Part shown: positions 31,711 to 41,502 of the stretch, one piece after another
Layout of the letters: every line of letters begins with the position of its first letter
Numbering within the stretch: position 1 is the stretch's first letter
Source: Chitinophagaceae bacterium
GTDB taxonomy: Bacteria; Bacteroidota; Bacteroidia; Chitinophagales; Chitinophagaceae
Reading direction: 5' to 3'
Assembly: GCA_020403455.1 (NCBI GenBank)
Contig: JADBXP010000009.1
Span: 1 to 64,000, forward strand
DNA length: 64,000 nucleotides
Notes under the pieces: generated by a model
The model's input: the letters and a program-made list of their open reading frames with translations, nothing else
Told to the model about the DNA's origin: nothing
The model's database searches: none
Translations under genes and position numbers: made by a program

Positions 31711-32781
31711 CTATGGGGCAGGAATCAGGCCAAGTCCGGCACCTGTTCCAATATACATGTATCCATCCTCGAGTCGGAATCCGCCCGCCATGAGATCTTC
31801 CTGCAAATCAAAGTTACCGTCCAGATCGAGGTAACGGGTATTTTCATTGGCATAAGCTGCATGCAATGCGGCGGTAATGCTAATCGTACTTTCATCATTG
31901 CAACCCCAAAATAAATGAATACCTGCAGCAGCAGCTATTTGTGCTATGGAAAAAGCGCCGCTCAATCCACCGCACTTCATCAACTTAATGTTGTAAATGC
32001 CAAAGGGTCGATCACCTGCAGCCCAACACAAGGCAGCAGCGGGGTCTTTAATAGATTCATCACCGGCCATCCTTCCCCGCCAAAAAGGATCGAGTTGCAA
32101 TAGATCCCGCTCCGACCCCACAGGCAATGGTTGTTCTACCAACTCTATACCGAACGATTGTGTTGCTTGCAGAAATTGCTGCAAACGCTCGAGCGTATAT
32201 CCCTGATTTGCATCGACACGCAGCACCATAGATCGACCAAATCTTTCGTATAACTTGGCGATGCGTTCAATATCTTCCTCCACCTCAATCCCTGTTTTTA
32301 CTTTCAGCACCCGAAAACCCATTCGCTGGTACTCTTCTGCTTCCGCTAGTGTAGCTGCCACATCTTTTATGCCAATAGTAACAGAAGTAAGCAGTGCCTT
32401 AATTTTTTGTCCATATAATTCTACCACTGGTATTCCGAGAAACTTGCCAAAAGCATCGTGCAAGGCGATATCTACTGCCGCCAGTGTTCCCGGATATATC
32501 GGGAATTGCTGACGCACTTCATAAATCAGTTGTTGAAAATGACGTATGTCGCGTCCTACCAATTGCTGAATCACATCAGATGCTAAATGTTGTGCCGTTT
32601 GTCGGGGTGTTTCTCCCACGACCTCTTCGGCAGGACTAGCAGAGCCATAGCCAATGATGCCATTGGCCAATTCAATTTCTAATAGCACCAGCTCGACAGC
32701 AGAAAAAGTATTGTAGGCAATGGTATAGGGCTTTTTCAGCGGAACCGAGTGAAGAGAACTGCGGATACTTATAATTTTCAT
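31711..32781 (-). CDS. Dipeptide epimerase / DgcA-like N-acetyl-D-glutamate racemase
   Basis: A 356-residue enolase-superfamily enzyme. Catalytic features are KVKTG (Lys on the second strand, about 161-165), RVDANQGY, ELVEQPL, GDES and the late Lys in NIKLMKCGG. Family members racemise L-Ala-D/L-Glu from murein or, as DgcA, N-acetyl-D-glutamate. The latter is suggested by the DgcN-like (DUF1611) gene 10 bp upstream, since DgcN and DgcA occur as a pair in the described D-glutamate catabolic pathway. The start is the ATG at 32781. Which substrate is used here is unproven. Confidence 0.87.
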   Translation of the reverse strand: MKIISIRSSLHSVPLKKPYTIAYNTFSAVELVLLEIELANGIIGYGSASPAEEVVGETPRQTAQHLASDVIQQLVGRDIRHFQQLIYEVRQQFPIYPGTLAAVDIALHDAFGKFLGIPVVELYGQKIKALLTSVTIGIKDVAATLAEAEEYQRMGFRVLKVKTGIEVEEDIERIAKLYERFGRSMVLRVDANQGYTLERLQQFLQATQSFGIELVEQPLPVGSERDLLQLDPFWRGRMAGDESIKDPAAALCWAAGDRPFGIYNIKLMKCGGLSGAFSIAQIAAAAGIHLFWGCNDESTISITAALHAAYANENTRYLDLDGNFDLQEDLMAGGFRLEDGYMYIGTGAGLGLIPAP

Positions 32782-32791
32782 GTGCGCGCGT

Positions 32792-33838
32792 TTATATCAT
32801 TGCCAGAAGAGTCGGCACCAATTCATCTACTCCTTCCTGTACCGGCAATAAAACAGGTAATGCATATTTGCTCTCATATTCCTTCTTCCATTGCCTGGCT
32901 TCTGTATCAGTACAGCCGGCAGTATGTAAGGCAAGTGCGATAACTTCAGCACCTAACAATCGGATAATGGCTATTTCAGTTTCCACCGAAGGTATCTCTC
33001 CCCAATGGGCATCATCATCAAAATATTTTCGAACGGGCGAACAAAGCAAAACCACTTTTTTCGCATTCCCCGAAATCAACAATTCAGAACCACAAGGTCC
33101 ACTTGGATTTCTCAGTGCAGATTGCCCTTCCAGAAAAATAATATCTGGTGATGCTTCTTTCCAACAAGAAACTATGGCATGCTCCAATTCTCCCGAAACA
33201 AAATCATTGACAGTGGAATCAAATATGAATCCATACTTTCCTCCCTGCAGCCAACCTGTTTGTCCGGTATAAACCATCTCCGCTTTTTTTCCTGCGCGCC
33301 GCATTGCCTGTGTCAGCAATCTAGCCGTTGTTCGCTTACCCATGGCACAGTCCATTCCCAAGACTGCAATGATGGGTGATGTGACTTTAAAAATTTCCCC
33401 ACTCCAGAAATGCAGGGCAGCTCGTGGTTGGGGTTTGCGCACATCCGTCAGTGTTACTCCCTTTTCCTCAGCCAATGCAACCAAGTCAGATTTATCTGTG
33501 AGAAATTCATGTAGTCCGTTGACAATGGATAGTCCCGCATGAATGGCTTCTCTTATTTGTATCAGCATGTCCGGTGGAAGTTTTCCTCCCACGGTTGCTA
33601 CACCAATGATCAGATTACGCGCAGCAGGTACTTGACTTAATGCATCTTGCAGGGAGGCGAAAATAGGAATGTTCCGATGCTGACCATCAAGCAACTCTCC
33701 GGCATCTTTTCCTGCGGTAGCAGCATGATCAATCACTCCGCTGATGGAAAATCTTTCTGATCCGCGCACCAGTCCATGTGCCGTTTTTGCATCTGAATGT
33801 TTAAACAATCCATTGGTAAGTAACAATGACTCATTCAT
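32792..33838 (-). CDS. DUF1611 family protein (DgcN-like D-glutamate N-acetyltransferase)
   Basis: A 348-residue DUF1611 protein. It has a P-loop-like motif GMDCAMGKRTTA (near 163-174) and the family stretches YTGQTGWLQGG and LEGQSALRNPSGP; a conserved C-terminal HTAGCTD follows. DUF1611 proteins include DgcN, reported to acetylate D-glutamate in partnership with DgcA. Its ATG overlaps the TGA stop of the upstream deacylase gene by four bases (ATGA at 33838-33835), a sign of translational coupling. No signal peptide is present, so it acts in the cytosol. Confidence 0.82.
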   Translation of the reverse strand: MNESLLLTNGLFKHSDAKTAHGLVRGSERFSISGVIDHAATAGKDAGELLDGQHRNIPIFASLQDALSQVPAARNLIIGVATVGGKLPPDMLIQIREAIHAGLSIVNGLHEFLTDKSDLVALAEEKGVTLTDVRKPQPRAALHFWSGEIFKVTSPIIAVLGMDCAMGKRTTARLLTQAMRRAGKKAEMVYTGQTGWLQGGKYGFIFDSTVNDFVSGELEHAIVSCWKEASPDIIFLEGQSALRNPSGPCGSELLISGNAKKVVLLCSPVRKYFDDDAHWGEIPSVETEIAIIRLLGAEVIALALHTAGCTDTEARQWKKEYESKYALPVLLPVQEGVDELVPTLLAMI

Positions 33839-35364
33839 TTTTTATCGGGGGTTGCTGTTGTTACTAAAACACCGGGGCGGTTACCGGTTGGTTGTTGTTG
33901 TTGCCAGGTAATTTGTCCGGAAACCCAGACTCTATCAATTCCTTCCGAAAAGGCTTTGCTGTTTTGAATATCGGCGCGATCTCTGATTTTTTCAGGTTGC
34001 ATTAAAACCAGATCGGCGATATAACCCGGTGCTATCACCCCTCTTTCCTTTATTCCCAGGAACTCCGCTGTGAGTCCGGTCATCTTGTGTATGGCTGTCG
34101 CCAAGGGCAACAAGGGTTCCTGTCTTACATATTGTGATAACACTCTTGTAAATGCGCCGTAGCCACGGGGATGACCACCATTTCCTCCATCTGAACAAAT
34201 AACTGAATGTGGCCAGGCAATAAAATTTCTGATGTCATCTTCTGTCATTGATTTACCCATGATGGTTTCTACTGAACCTTCGTAATCGGGCCGGGCGCGC
34301 CGAAAAGAATCTGCCATGGCAATGAGGCGTATCAAAGTTTGTGCGGGCGTTTCCTTTCTTTCAGCGGCAATTGCTGATAAGGTCTTGCCCTTGTATCCGG
34401 GTACAGGCGCATAATTCACAAGTACAGAACCTGTCGGATCACACAGTTGGGTTACTGCCAGTGTTGCATCTTCCAGACTGGAATAATTACGCGAAGGAAA
34501 CAACACTTTCAGGGTAGAATTCCAAAAAGTATACGGATATACATCCGCGGTAATATTGATTCCTTCTTGTCTTGCCTGCTGCAATCGGGCAATGACAGCA
34601 GCCGATGTATGCCAATCTGATCTTTTGGCAATTTTGATGTGCGAGATCTGTACGGGCATCCCGGTTTCTCTTCCAATCTGAATAATCTCTTCAACTGCTG
34701 AACTGAGGTTGACATCTTCGCTGCGGATATGACTTATATACCTTCCATTAAGAGCAGCAGCAGTCTTGGCCAACTGCATTACTTCTTCCTGAGAAGAATA
34801 GAAAGCCGGTTCATATTCCAGTCCGGAGGAAAGTCCTAAGGATCCCTTCCTCAATTCTTCTGCCAGCAGTTGTTGCATGGCATTGATTTCAGCAATACCC
34901 GCTGCACGCAACAATTGTGTTTCCCCCAATACTTTTTCACGCAACGTAGTATGGCCTGTGTAACTCGCCACATTTACGGCTACTCGATTTTGTTGCATCC
35001 ACTTGCGGAGGGAGTCCATTGCATAACTATTGCCGTCTTGTCCGATAACAATGGTGGTAATGCCCTGACTATTGGTAGCTGCCGCCTCCGGAAATTTTCG
35101 CAACGATGAAAAATGATGGCTGTGCGCATCAATGAAGCCCGGACACAATACTTTGTTTTGTCCGTCAATGACTGCTTCACCGGGTAGCGCTTTCAGGTTG
35201 CCCACTTCCTGTATCCGGTTGCCTTTGATCCGAACAGATGCCGCATACGCGGGAATGCCTGTTCCGTCAATGACTTGTACCCTGGTAATAAGCGTTGTCT
35301 TTTCCTGGGATTGAGAAGTAAAGGACAACAACAGCAGAAGTGTTACAGAAATTAGTCTTTTCAT
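33835..35364 (-). CDS. N-acyl-D-amino-acid deacylase family protein (D-aminoacylase-like amidohydrolase)
   Basis: A 509-residue secreted amidohydrolase with a signal peptide (MKRLISVTLLLLLSFTSQS). The metal-binding DAHSHH (near 78) follows PGFI, a typical amidohydrolase signature. Later segments LSSGLEYEPAFYSS, ISHIRSEDVNLSSAVEE and SHIKIA resemble D-aminoacylases (N-acyl-D-amino-acid deacylases). It would release D-amino acids, perhaps D-Glu, from N-acylated or murein-derived substrates in the periplasm. I start at 35364, where the signal peptide begins. It is the first gene of the operon. Confidence 0.85.
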   Translation of the reverse strand: MKRLISVTLLLLLSFTSQSQEKTTLITRVQVIDGTGIPAYAASVRIKGNRIQEVGNLKALPGEAVIDGQNKVLCPGFIDAHSHHFSSLRKFPEAAATNSQGITTIVIGQDGNSYAMDSLRKWMQQNRVAVNVASYTGHTTLREKVLGETQLLRAAGIAEINAMQQLLAEELRKGSLGLSSGLEYEPAFYSSQEEVMQLAKTAAALNGRYISHIRSEDVNLSSAVEEIIQIGRETGMPVQISHIKIAKRSDWHTSAAVIARLQQARQEGINITADVYPYTFWNSTLKVLFPSRNYSSLEDATLAVTQLCDPTGSVLVNYAPVPGYKGKTLSAIAAERKETPAQTLIRLIAMADSFRRARPDYEGSVETIMGKSMTEDDIRNFIAWPHSVICSDGGNGGHPRGYGAFTRVLSQYVRQEPLLPLATAIHKMTGLTAEFLGIKERGVIAPGYIADLVLMQPEKIRDRADIQNSKAFSEGIDRVWVSGQITWQQQQPTGNRPGVLVTTATPDKK

Positions 35365-35525
35365 GTGTTGGTGATGACTTGTTAAAGATAAAGAATCCTG
35401 AGAAGTCACAAGACTTACGAACTTCCAAAGTATGCTATCCGGTGGTTTCGGAGCGGTATTATGGAATAATGCCTCAGGAAGCATCTTTGTTATAAAATAA
35501 TCTAACTTTATTACAAAGACAATCG

Positions 35526-36257
35526 ATGAAACAGTACCTCAATACAATTATTATCTCTCTGGCGATTTTGCTTACTGCCATGATCTTATCGAACGCCTTC
35601 ATCAACCGCAACAAAACCTCAAAAACGATTAGTGTCACCGGCCTGGGCAGGAAGGATTTTGTTTCAGACCTGATTGTATGGAGCGGGTCTTTTACCCAAA
35701 AGAACATGAGCCTGAAAGAGGCCTATGCCAGTTTGGACAAAGACCGGGAAAGCATTCGGCGTTACCTGCAAACGAAAGGTATTAAATCAGACAATATTAT
35801 TTTTTCATCAGTTGAGATCACCAAGCTCTTCGATGAAGTCTATGACGGCAATGGCAGGAAGATCAAATCTGTCTTTGAAGGATATAGCTTGAAACAGAAT
35901 GTACAGATTGAATCAAATGAAGTAGATAAAATTGAAAACATTTCCCGTCAGGTAAGCGAGCTGATCAATTCGGGTGTTGAGTTTTATTCGGAAAAACCGG
36001 AATACTACTATACGCAGCTGGGTCAGCTAAAAATTGAAATGATTGCAGAAGCCACCAAAGATGCTTACACCCGTGCACAAAAGATTGCTCAAAATGCCGG
36101 CGGCAAAGTGGGCTCTCTGAAAAATGCCAACCAGGGTATTTTTCAGATTGTAGCACAGAATTCGAATGAAGATTATTCCTGGGGCGGATCCTTCAATACC
36201 AGTTCCAAAAAGAAAACCGCGACCATCACCATGAAGCTCGAATATGAAATTGATTAA
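35526..36257 (+). CDS. SIMPL domain protein (DUF541)
   Basis: A 243-residue protein with an N-terminal hydrophobic signal or anchor (TIIISLAILLTAMILSNAF) and a SIMPL/DUF541 domain (SVTGLGRKDFVSDLIVWSGSF onward). The family's role is unclear; members have been linked to envelope or stress functions. The C-terminus contains a repeat-like VGSLKNANQGIFQIV. It is divergent from the D-amino-acid operon, 161 bp away. The next gene overlaps its 3' end by 14 bp. Confidence 0.85.
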   Translation: MKQYLNTIIISLAILLTAMILSNAFINRNKTSKTISVTGLGRKDFVSDLIVWSGSFTQKNMSLKEAYASLDKDRESIRRYLQTKGIKSDNIIFSSVEITKLFDEVYDGNGRKIKSVFEGYSLKQNVQIESNEVDKIENISRQVSELINSGVEFYSEKPEYYYTQLGQLKIEMIAEATKDAYTRAQKIAQNAGGKVGSLKNANQGIFQIVAQNSNEDYSWGGSFNTSSKKKTATITMKLEYEID

Positions 36258-36708
36258 GTTTTGCTCCGCTCACAAAGCAGCGATACCGGTTTTCATTGTT
36301 TTGTGTATGCTCCCCACATTAAGTTGTAAACCGCCGGTAGCCAATAGCGAACAACAGTCACCGGAACAAGTTTGGAAAAAAGCCAATATTCATTCCTATG
36401 AATTTTTATTGCGCATCAATTGTTTCTGTTCACCTGAAACCATCGGCCCACATAAAATTCAGGTCAAAGCCGACACCATTTTTTCTGTCAATGGAATTCC
36501 CTATGACAGAGCAAAAAGCTATGTAATTTTAAAAACGATACCCGACCTTTTCCGTTTTATAAAGGAAAGCGATGCCAGAACTCCTTTCAGAAAGTCTGTT
36601 GTTTACGATTCGGCTTATGGATTTCCCACATCGCTTTATTATGACTACGACGAGCGAATTGCAGATGAAGAAATAGGTTATATCATTACGGAATTTCGCA
36701 AGAATTGA
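36244..36708 (+). CDS. DUF6174-like lipoprotein
   Basis: A 154-residue predicted lipoprotein: a hydrophobic signal (AIPVFIVLCMLPTLS) ends at a lipobox Cys (LSC, about 28). The mature part matches the DUF6174 pattern that I recall: YEFLLRINCFC near 53, IPYDRAKSY, then the C-terminal SLYYDYDERIADEEIGYIITEF. Function is unknown. It starts 14 bp inside the end of the SIMPL gene, so the two are probably translated together. Confidence 0.78.
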   Translation: MKLIKFCSAHKAAIPVFIVLCMLPTLSCKPPVANSEQQSPEQVWKKANIHSYEFLLRINCFCSPETIGPHKIQVKADTIFSVNGIPYDRAKSYVILKTIPDLFRFIKESDARTPFRKSVVYDSAYGFPTSLYYDYDERIADEEIGYIITEFRKN

Positions 36709-36755
36709 ATCAGGATTGATACTACTATCTCCTCTATTGAAAGGGAAATGCTTCT

Positions 36756-37235
36756 CTAGGGCTTTTTGAATTCAGGAAATTGCATGGTGGCGCAATCAGC
36801 CCTGCCCATTCTTATTGCGATTTTTAATTCCTTTTCGTCCTTGATTGTAAACTTATTGTCATTTACTTCCAGGGGAGCATATAAAACACTGATGCTATCT
36901 CTCTCCAACACCATGATCTTGTCTTCTTCCTGCACCATTCCTTCTATCATATACGTGTATTTCACCCGAATGGTATCGCCTTGATACGTTCCTTCCAATA
37001 CTCCATTGGCGCGGTCTTTCTGATCAGGCAGCCAAAAGAATTTTCCAGTAGCCTTGCCATTTTCAAAACTCAGCTGTAAAAATGTACTGTCCTTATTCAG
37101 CGCATGCAAAAAGCATCCTCCTGCAGGAGTGCTGTTAACAGTCACCGTTGATGCGTTATCAACAGCAGCGGGCTTTTCAGAACAGGCGACGAGGAAGAAA
37201 GCAGATAATGCTATACAGGCAATTGCACGTAACAT
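36756..37235 (-). CDS. Hypothetical lipoprotein
   Basis: A 159-residue predicted lipoprotein with a signal ending at VACS (Cys at about 18). The mature part is beta-rich with alternating GTYQGDTIRVKY-like strands, similar to small lipocalin-like or META-type lipoproteins, but I do not recognise a named family. It contains two further Cys residues that might form a disulfide. It is convergent with the DUF6174 gene (47 bp gap), and the PorP/SprF gene ends 58 bp downstream in the opposite sense of neither pair's coupling, so an operon link is not clear. Confidence 0.65.
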   Translation of the reverse strand: MLRAIACIALSAFFLVACSEKPAAVDNASTVTVNSTPAGGCFLHALNKDSTFLQLSFENGKATGKFFWLPDQKDRANGVLEGTYQGDTIRVKYTYMIEGMVQEEDKIMVLERDSISVLYAPLEVNDNKFTIKDEKELKIAIRMGRADCATMQFPEFKKP

Positions 37236-37293
37236 ATAATTTGTTTTTAGCGATGTGAAAATAAAAAATTGTTCGACACGCCCGGATGAAAAC

Positions 37294-38304
37294 TTAGAAA
37301 ACCGGACATCGAAGGCTTCGCCGGGAGAGATTTTTCTTGTACTGATAGATCAGTGAGAATTCCGTTGAGCGGCTATAGGGGGTATTGATTTTGCTGTTCC
37401 CATAGGCGAGATCATAGCTAAATCCTGCGCGCCATCCATTCCATTCCAAACCGAGATAGGGAATGTAGGATTCACCATTGCGCACCCAGAAGCCCGCATA
37501 CACCTCATAATTGTTTTCACCGGAAACGATATAATAGCTGGCAGCCCCACCATACATGAGCTCTTCATATTGATATTGCTTTTGGTACTGTGTGCTGAAA
37601 TGCAGGGTTGTATTGGCCCCGAGGGGAAGATAGCCTCCCCCATGAAAGTTATAGCGTCTGTTCAGCGGATAACTGTTGTTCCCAAATCCAACCGAAGGCT
37701 CCATGAGATGATAAACAGATGCGCCCGCGTAAACATATACATCGTTGGGGAAGAGTCCGGTATACAATAGTCCTGCCTGTACATCAGCCACATGTCTGTT
37801 CTCACTGCCCAGGGTAGCCAGATCGGCAGTAGGCAAAACAAAGCCCCCCACATCGAGCTGGTCTTCCAATGTAGACATAGATCTGTTGAAAGCAAAGTTT
37901 CCATACATAACCTGAAACCCTGCAGTCAGGGAAAAGTCTCCATTGTAGTCCAACCCTTTTCGATACGCCATAGAGAGTCCCAGATAATTCTCTTTGAGAA
38001 TTCCTCCGCCTGACTTATCACTCATGCCCATTAAACCGATACTCATGCGATCGCGCGAAGGAATTTTCGCAGACATGATGGGCCCATCTACAGAAAAAGT
38101 AATGGTGGAATAAGCGTTATTGAAGGAAGGCCATTGATTGCGTGAATTAGCTGCCACCCGAAGATCACCGTTGAAGTAACCGGTGAATGCAGGATTAAGC
38201 GTGAGCGGTGAGGCAAAGAATTGCGAGAAATGCGGATCCTGTGCCTGTAATTCACAGACAACACAGATCCATAAGCCAAGAAACATCAATCGACGACCCA
38301 TCAT
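37294..38304 (-). CDS. PorP/SprF family type IX secretion membrane protein
   Basis: A 336-residue outer-membrane protein. A signal peptide ends near residue 21 (ELQAQDPHFSQFFASPLTLNPAFTGYF), and QDPxFSQYxxNPLxxNPAxAG-like wording is the family hallmark. The remainder is a predicted beta-barrel. In Flavobacterium, SprF is needed for secretion and attachment of the type B adhesin SprB. Here it overlaps the 3' end of the large M43 protease gene by 4 bp, which fits that pairing. Confidence 0.9.
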   Translation of the reverse strand: MMGRRLMFLGLWICVVCELQAQDPHFSQFFASPLTLNPAFTGYFNGDLRVAANSRNQWPSFNNAYSTITFSVDGPIMSAKIPSRDRMSIGLMGMSDKSGGGILKENYLGLSMAYRKGLDYNGDFSLTAGFQVMYGNFAFNRSMSTLEDQLDVGGFVLPTADLATLGSENRHVADVQAGLLYTGLFPNDVYVYAGASVYHLMEPSVGFGNNSYPLNRRYNFHGGGYLPLGANTTLHFSTQYQKQYQYEELMYGGAASYYIVSGENNYEVYAGFWVRNGESYIPYLGLEWNGWRAGFSYDLAYGNSKINTPYSRSTEFSLIYQYKKNLSRRSLRCPVF

Positions 38305-41300
38305 CGCAATAAGGTTATATTTCCCCGATGTGTTTCAGTTGTTCCATCGGTTAATCCTAGTATCAGTACATAAACATAGGTGCCTGCCGGTGCAGGTTTG
38401 CCCCGGAAGTTTCCATCCCATCCGCCCGAATAATCATTGGGCAACACATTCGCAGTCTCAAACACCTTCTCCCCCCAGCGACTGAAAATTTGAAATTGTT
38501 TTACGCGCGATACCGTTTCACCTGAGATAACGTAGAAGATATCATTCTTCCCGTCACCATTGGGAGTAAAGGTATTTGGCATCGCCAAGTGATTTTGAAA
38601 ATAGACATTCACAGCCAGCGTAGCAGTATCGGTACAGAAAAATTGATTGACGCCCGTGACCAGATAATTGCGGTTAGTCAATGTATTCAATACCGGATTG
38701 GGGCAATCTGCACAGGATAAACCTCCGGAAGGAGACCAAAGAATACTTTTGAATGCATCGCCCTGGTTGATGATATTCAGTTGTACTTTTTCATTCCGCA
38801 AAAGATTGATTTGCTGTGTAGACAGATTAATAGTGAAAGGTGTAAACTGAGTCACCTGTGCATTGTTGCTCACATTGGGCTCAAAAACTGTTTGCAGCGG
38901 ATTAAGATACCCAAATACCTTACCGGTCGGAGATTGAGGTAACAGGTGTTGTATGGTAGCACAGCCACCGGTGAAAACAGTACTCACTGGAATCCAACCT
39001 GTACCAATTAGTTTACCCACACCTCCTGTAGAATCATTATCATAGTATTGTATCTGTACCGCTCGTTTCAATTGCGTATATCCATTCAACAGACATACAT
39101 CGGTAGTAACAATCATGGTATCCTTGGCATAACAATTGGCAACACTTGGTTTCATGACCATGTCAATAGGAAATACTTTGACATAAGCTGATATGCTATC
39201 AATACAATCATACAAGGTTTTGATGCGCAGCTTGACAAGCATTGTATCGTTGACTGTTACATCAGGTGTCAGACAACTCCCGCAACTCATCTGGGCTGCA
39301 GGCGTCCAATTGATTTGAACCAAGGGGTCATTGGACCTGTTTCTTGCTTTTACAGGTAAGACGCTGTTGATGTTAACAATGGTATCTGCCGGTTGAATAG
39401 AAAGAGAGGGCTGATAAAAAATTCGATACGAAACATTGTTGGTCTCATTGAGCTCGTTGATCAATGCATCTTCATCAAAGATGGCCATAATGGTATCCTG
39501 CCGAACCGTGTTGGCCTTGAGGATGTGTGTAAATGTATTGCCGCATCGCCCCACCAAATCAAAGGGCAGTGTAAATTCAGGAGACATCAATGCTCCTCCG
39601 GGCTGCCCCGGTATTTTGTTATAAAATTTGACTTTTGATCCGGCAGGAATTGAATCATACCCATTGTTGTTCAAAGCGAAGACCACCCTGATGCTGTCTT
39701 CTTTGTAACAATTCACAGATAAAAGGAATAATCCTGCATCCGGTCGTGCATCAAAAACATTCACACTATACACCGGTGCTTCATCTATACAAGCACCATT
39801 AGTTCCTACCAATCGAATGCGGTAAAAACCGGGTGAAGGGAAAGAATATACCAGGTCATTGCTGGTAGCTATGGGTTGATAATTGTTGCCGGTGTTATCT
39901 GAAACATACCACTGAAAAGAGGTAGCACCAAAAGAATAATTTGTAAATGTAACGGGTTCGGTATAGATCGAGCCGGAGTGGGAAACCTTTCTTTTATCAG
40001 GAGAGAACCTGGTTTCAACACCACAATTGACATTGACTTTAGCGATGTACGTTGAATAGCAATTTTGTGTCGGATGGTATGCACGCAAGGTTAAGTCATA
40101 AATTCCTGCTGTTGGAAATGTATAGCTGAAATTTTTGGTGGTACCGGCTAGCACACCATTGATCAACCATTCAAAAGGGTCATTCCCCGGAGTGAGGTTA
40201 TTGAAATTAATTAATTCACCTTGCTTGGGATAGGGCTGGCTGCGGTACTCAAAATTGGCTTGCGGGGCACCGGCACAAGGAGCATCACATTTATTAGAAG
40301 ACAACAAACTACCGCCGGCATACACTTCAACAAAAGCCCGCATCCGTTGGGCTTGGCCCAGAGTAAATACAGAGGGACAAGGACTTCCGTAATCCATGAA
40401 ATTGGAAATGATATCGGGTACATCTTTTGTGAATCCCGACACAGTATCTGTTCTACAGGAATTTTCCGGACTGTTACAGGGAGAGGAATTAATGCTTCTG
40501 TCGGGGGGTGTATCACAAACCCGATCTCCGTCGGTTGTGCAATCATTGTTGATACAACTCTGTCCCTCAAAAGTATGATACAGACTGAGGTAGTGACCCA
40601 TCTCGTGTGCGATCAATGCGGTACCTAAGCCGGCGACAACCAGTCCCATACCCGGCGATGCAAATCCGCCGACACCAATGCGTGTCCATTTGCCACATTC
40701 AAAATAGGTAACCGGATTTTCAGCTCGAATATTCCCCACCACCCAAATATTGATGTATTGCTGGTGATCCCAATCAGATACTTGCATCAAACGATTGGTC
40801 TCAAGGTCCATGTCAAAGCCCTCCAGGTAACTTTTAATGCGGTTGATACCGGTTGTATTTCCACCGTCAGGTGCAATGCTGGCAAGACAGAATTGTATTC
40901 CGGTATGAACTCCCAGCGGGTCGGAAGAAAAAGCACCCCGGTGTGCAAATGCATCATTGAGTCCATTCAAAGCAGATAACACCATAGCATCGGTAATGGC
41001 GTCGGGATTTTCGCTAACAATATGAAACACCACCGGCAGCTGATAAATATTGGGAAAGTCGGGGGTAGGGGTATTTTGTATGCCCTGTACTGCAACCCCA
41101 TTGCTCGTGGTTTCAATCGATTGACGTCGGAGGGTGGCCTGACGTATGAGCTGATTGAGTTGATTTTCCTGTCGTACAAATGCCGAATCTTTTCTGGCCA
41201 TTTCATACCGCCTGTCGGTGCCACAGGAAGAAACCGGGGAGCCCGGATTGACACCCTGCGCATAGGCCTGTTGTACTGATAAAAGCAACAAAAAAGCAAT

Positions 41301-41318
41301 CGTCCGGTTCCGGATCAT
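38301..41318 (-). CDS. Secreted M43-type metalloprotease with type B T9SS sorting domain
   Basis: A 1005-residue secreted protein. A signal peptide (residues 1-20) precedes a pappalysin-like (M43) zinc protease domain with HEMGHYLSLYH at 238-248 and a Met-turn region (NFMDYGSPC, near 315). PKD-like domains (YTFPTAGIYDLTLRAYHP and YSFPSPGFYRIRLVG) and CARDB-like repeats (residues about 535-890) follow. The C-terminus is a gliding-motility-associated type B sorting domain: TFTPNGDGKNDIF, then IFSRWGEKVFE and GKPAPAGTYVYVL. It would be exported by the type IX system and displayed on the surface; the PorP/SprF partner is the next gene. Confidence 0.92.
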   Translation of the reverse strand: MIRNRTIAFLLLLSVQQAYAQGVNPGSPVSSCGTDRRYEMARKDSAFVRQENQLNQLIRQATLRRQSIETTSNGVAVQGIQNTPTPDFPNIYQLPVVFHIVSENPDAITDAMVLSALNGLNDAFAHRGAFSSDPLGVHTGIQFCLASIAPDGGNTTGINRIKSYLEGFDMDLETNRLMQVSDWDHQQYINIWVVGNIRAENPVTYFECGKWTRIGVGGFASPGMGLVVAGLGTALIAHEMGHYLSLYHTFEGQSCINNDCTTDGDRVCDTPPDRSINSSPCNSPENSCRTDTVSGFTKDVPDIISNFMDYGSPCPSVFTLGQAQRMRAFVEVYAGGSLLSSNKCDAPCAGAPQANFEYRSQPYPKQGELINFNNLTPGNDPFEWLINGVLAGTTKNFSYTFPTAGIYDLTLRAYHPTQNCYSTYIAKVNVNCGVETRFSPDKRKVSHSGSIYTEPVTFTNYSFGATSFQWYVSDNTGNNYQPIATSNDLVYSFPSPGFYRIRLVGTNGACIDEAPVYSVNVFDARPDAGLFLLSVNCYKEDSIRVVFALNNNGYDSIPAGSKVKFYNKIPGQPGGALMSPEFTLPFDLVGRCGNTFTHILKANTVRQDTIMAIFDEDALINELNETNNVSYRIFYQPSLSIQPADTIVNINSVLPVKARNRSNDPLVQINWTPAAQMSCGSCLTPDVTVNDTMLVKLRIKTLYDCIDSISAYVKVFPIDMVMKPSVANCYAKDTMIVTTDVCLLNGYTQLKRAVQIQYYDNDSTGGVGKLIGTGWIPVSTVFTGGCATIQHLLPQSPTGKVFGYLNPLQTVFEPNVSNNAQVTQFTPFTINLSTQQINLLRNEKVQLNIINQGDAFKSILWSPSGGLSCADCPNPVLNTLTNRNYLVTGVNQFFCTDTATLAVNVYFQNHLAMPNTFTPNGDGKNDIFYVISGETVSRVKQFQIFSRWGEKVFETANVLPNDYSGGWDGNFRGKPAPAGTYVYVLILGLTDGTTETHRGNITLLR

Positions 41319-41502
41319 CGCAATGGTTTTTCAGTTCTTAGGATAGGATTCCAACAGCTCAATAAAAGTAAACAACAAATCCAAAGCAGGTTGATTATCA
41401 TCATGGTTGGCGGCCAAATAAACAATACATTAACAAAGTCGGACCCTTGCGGGCCCACTGCCACTCATAACGTAATTTCACCCATCAGTTATTGTACCGT
41501 AG

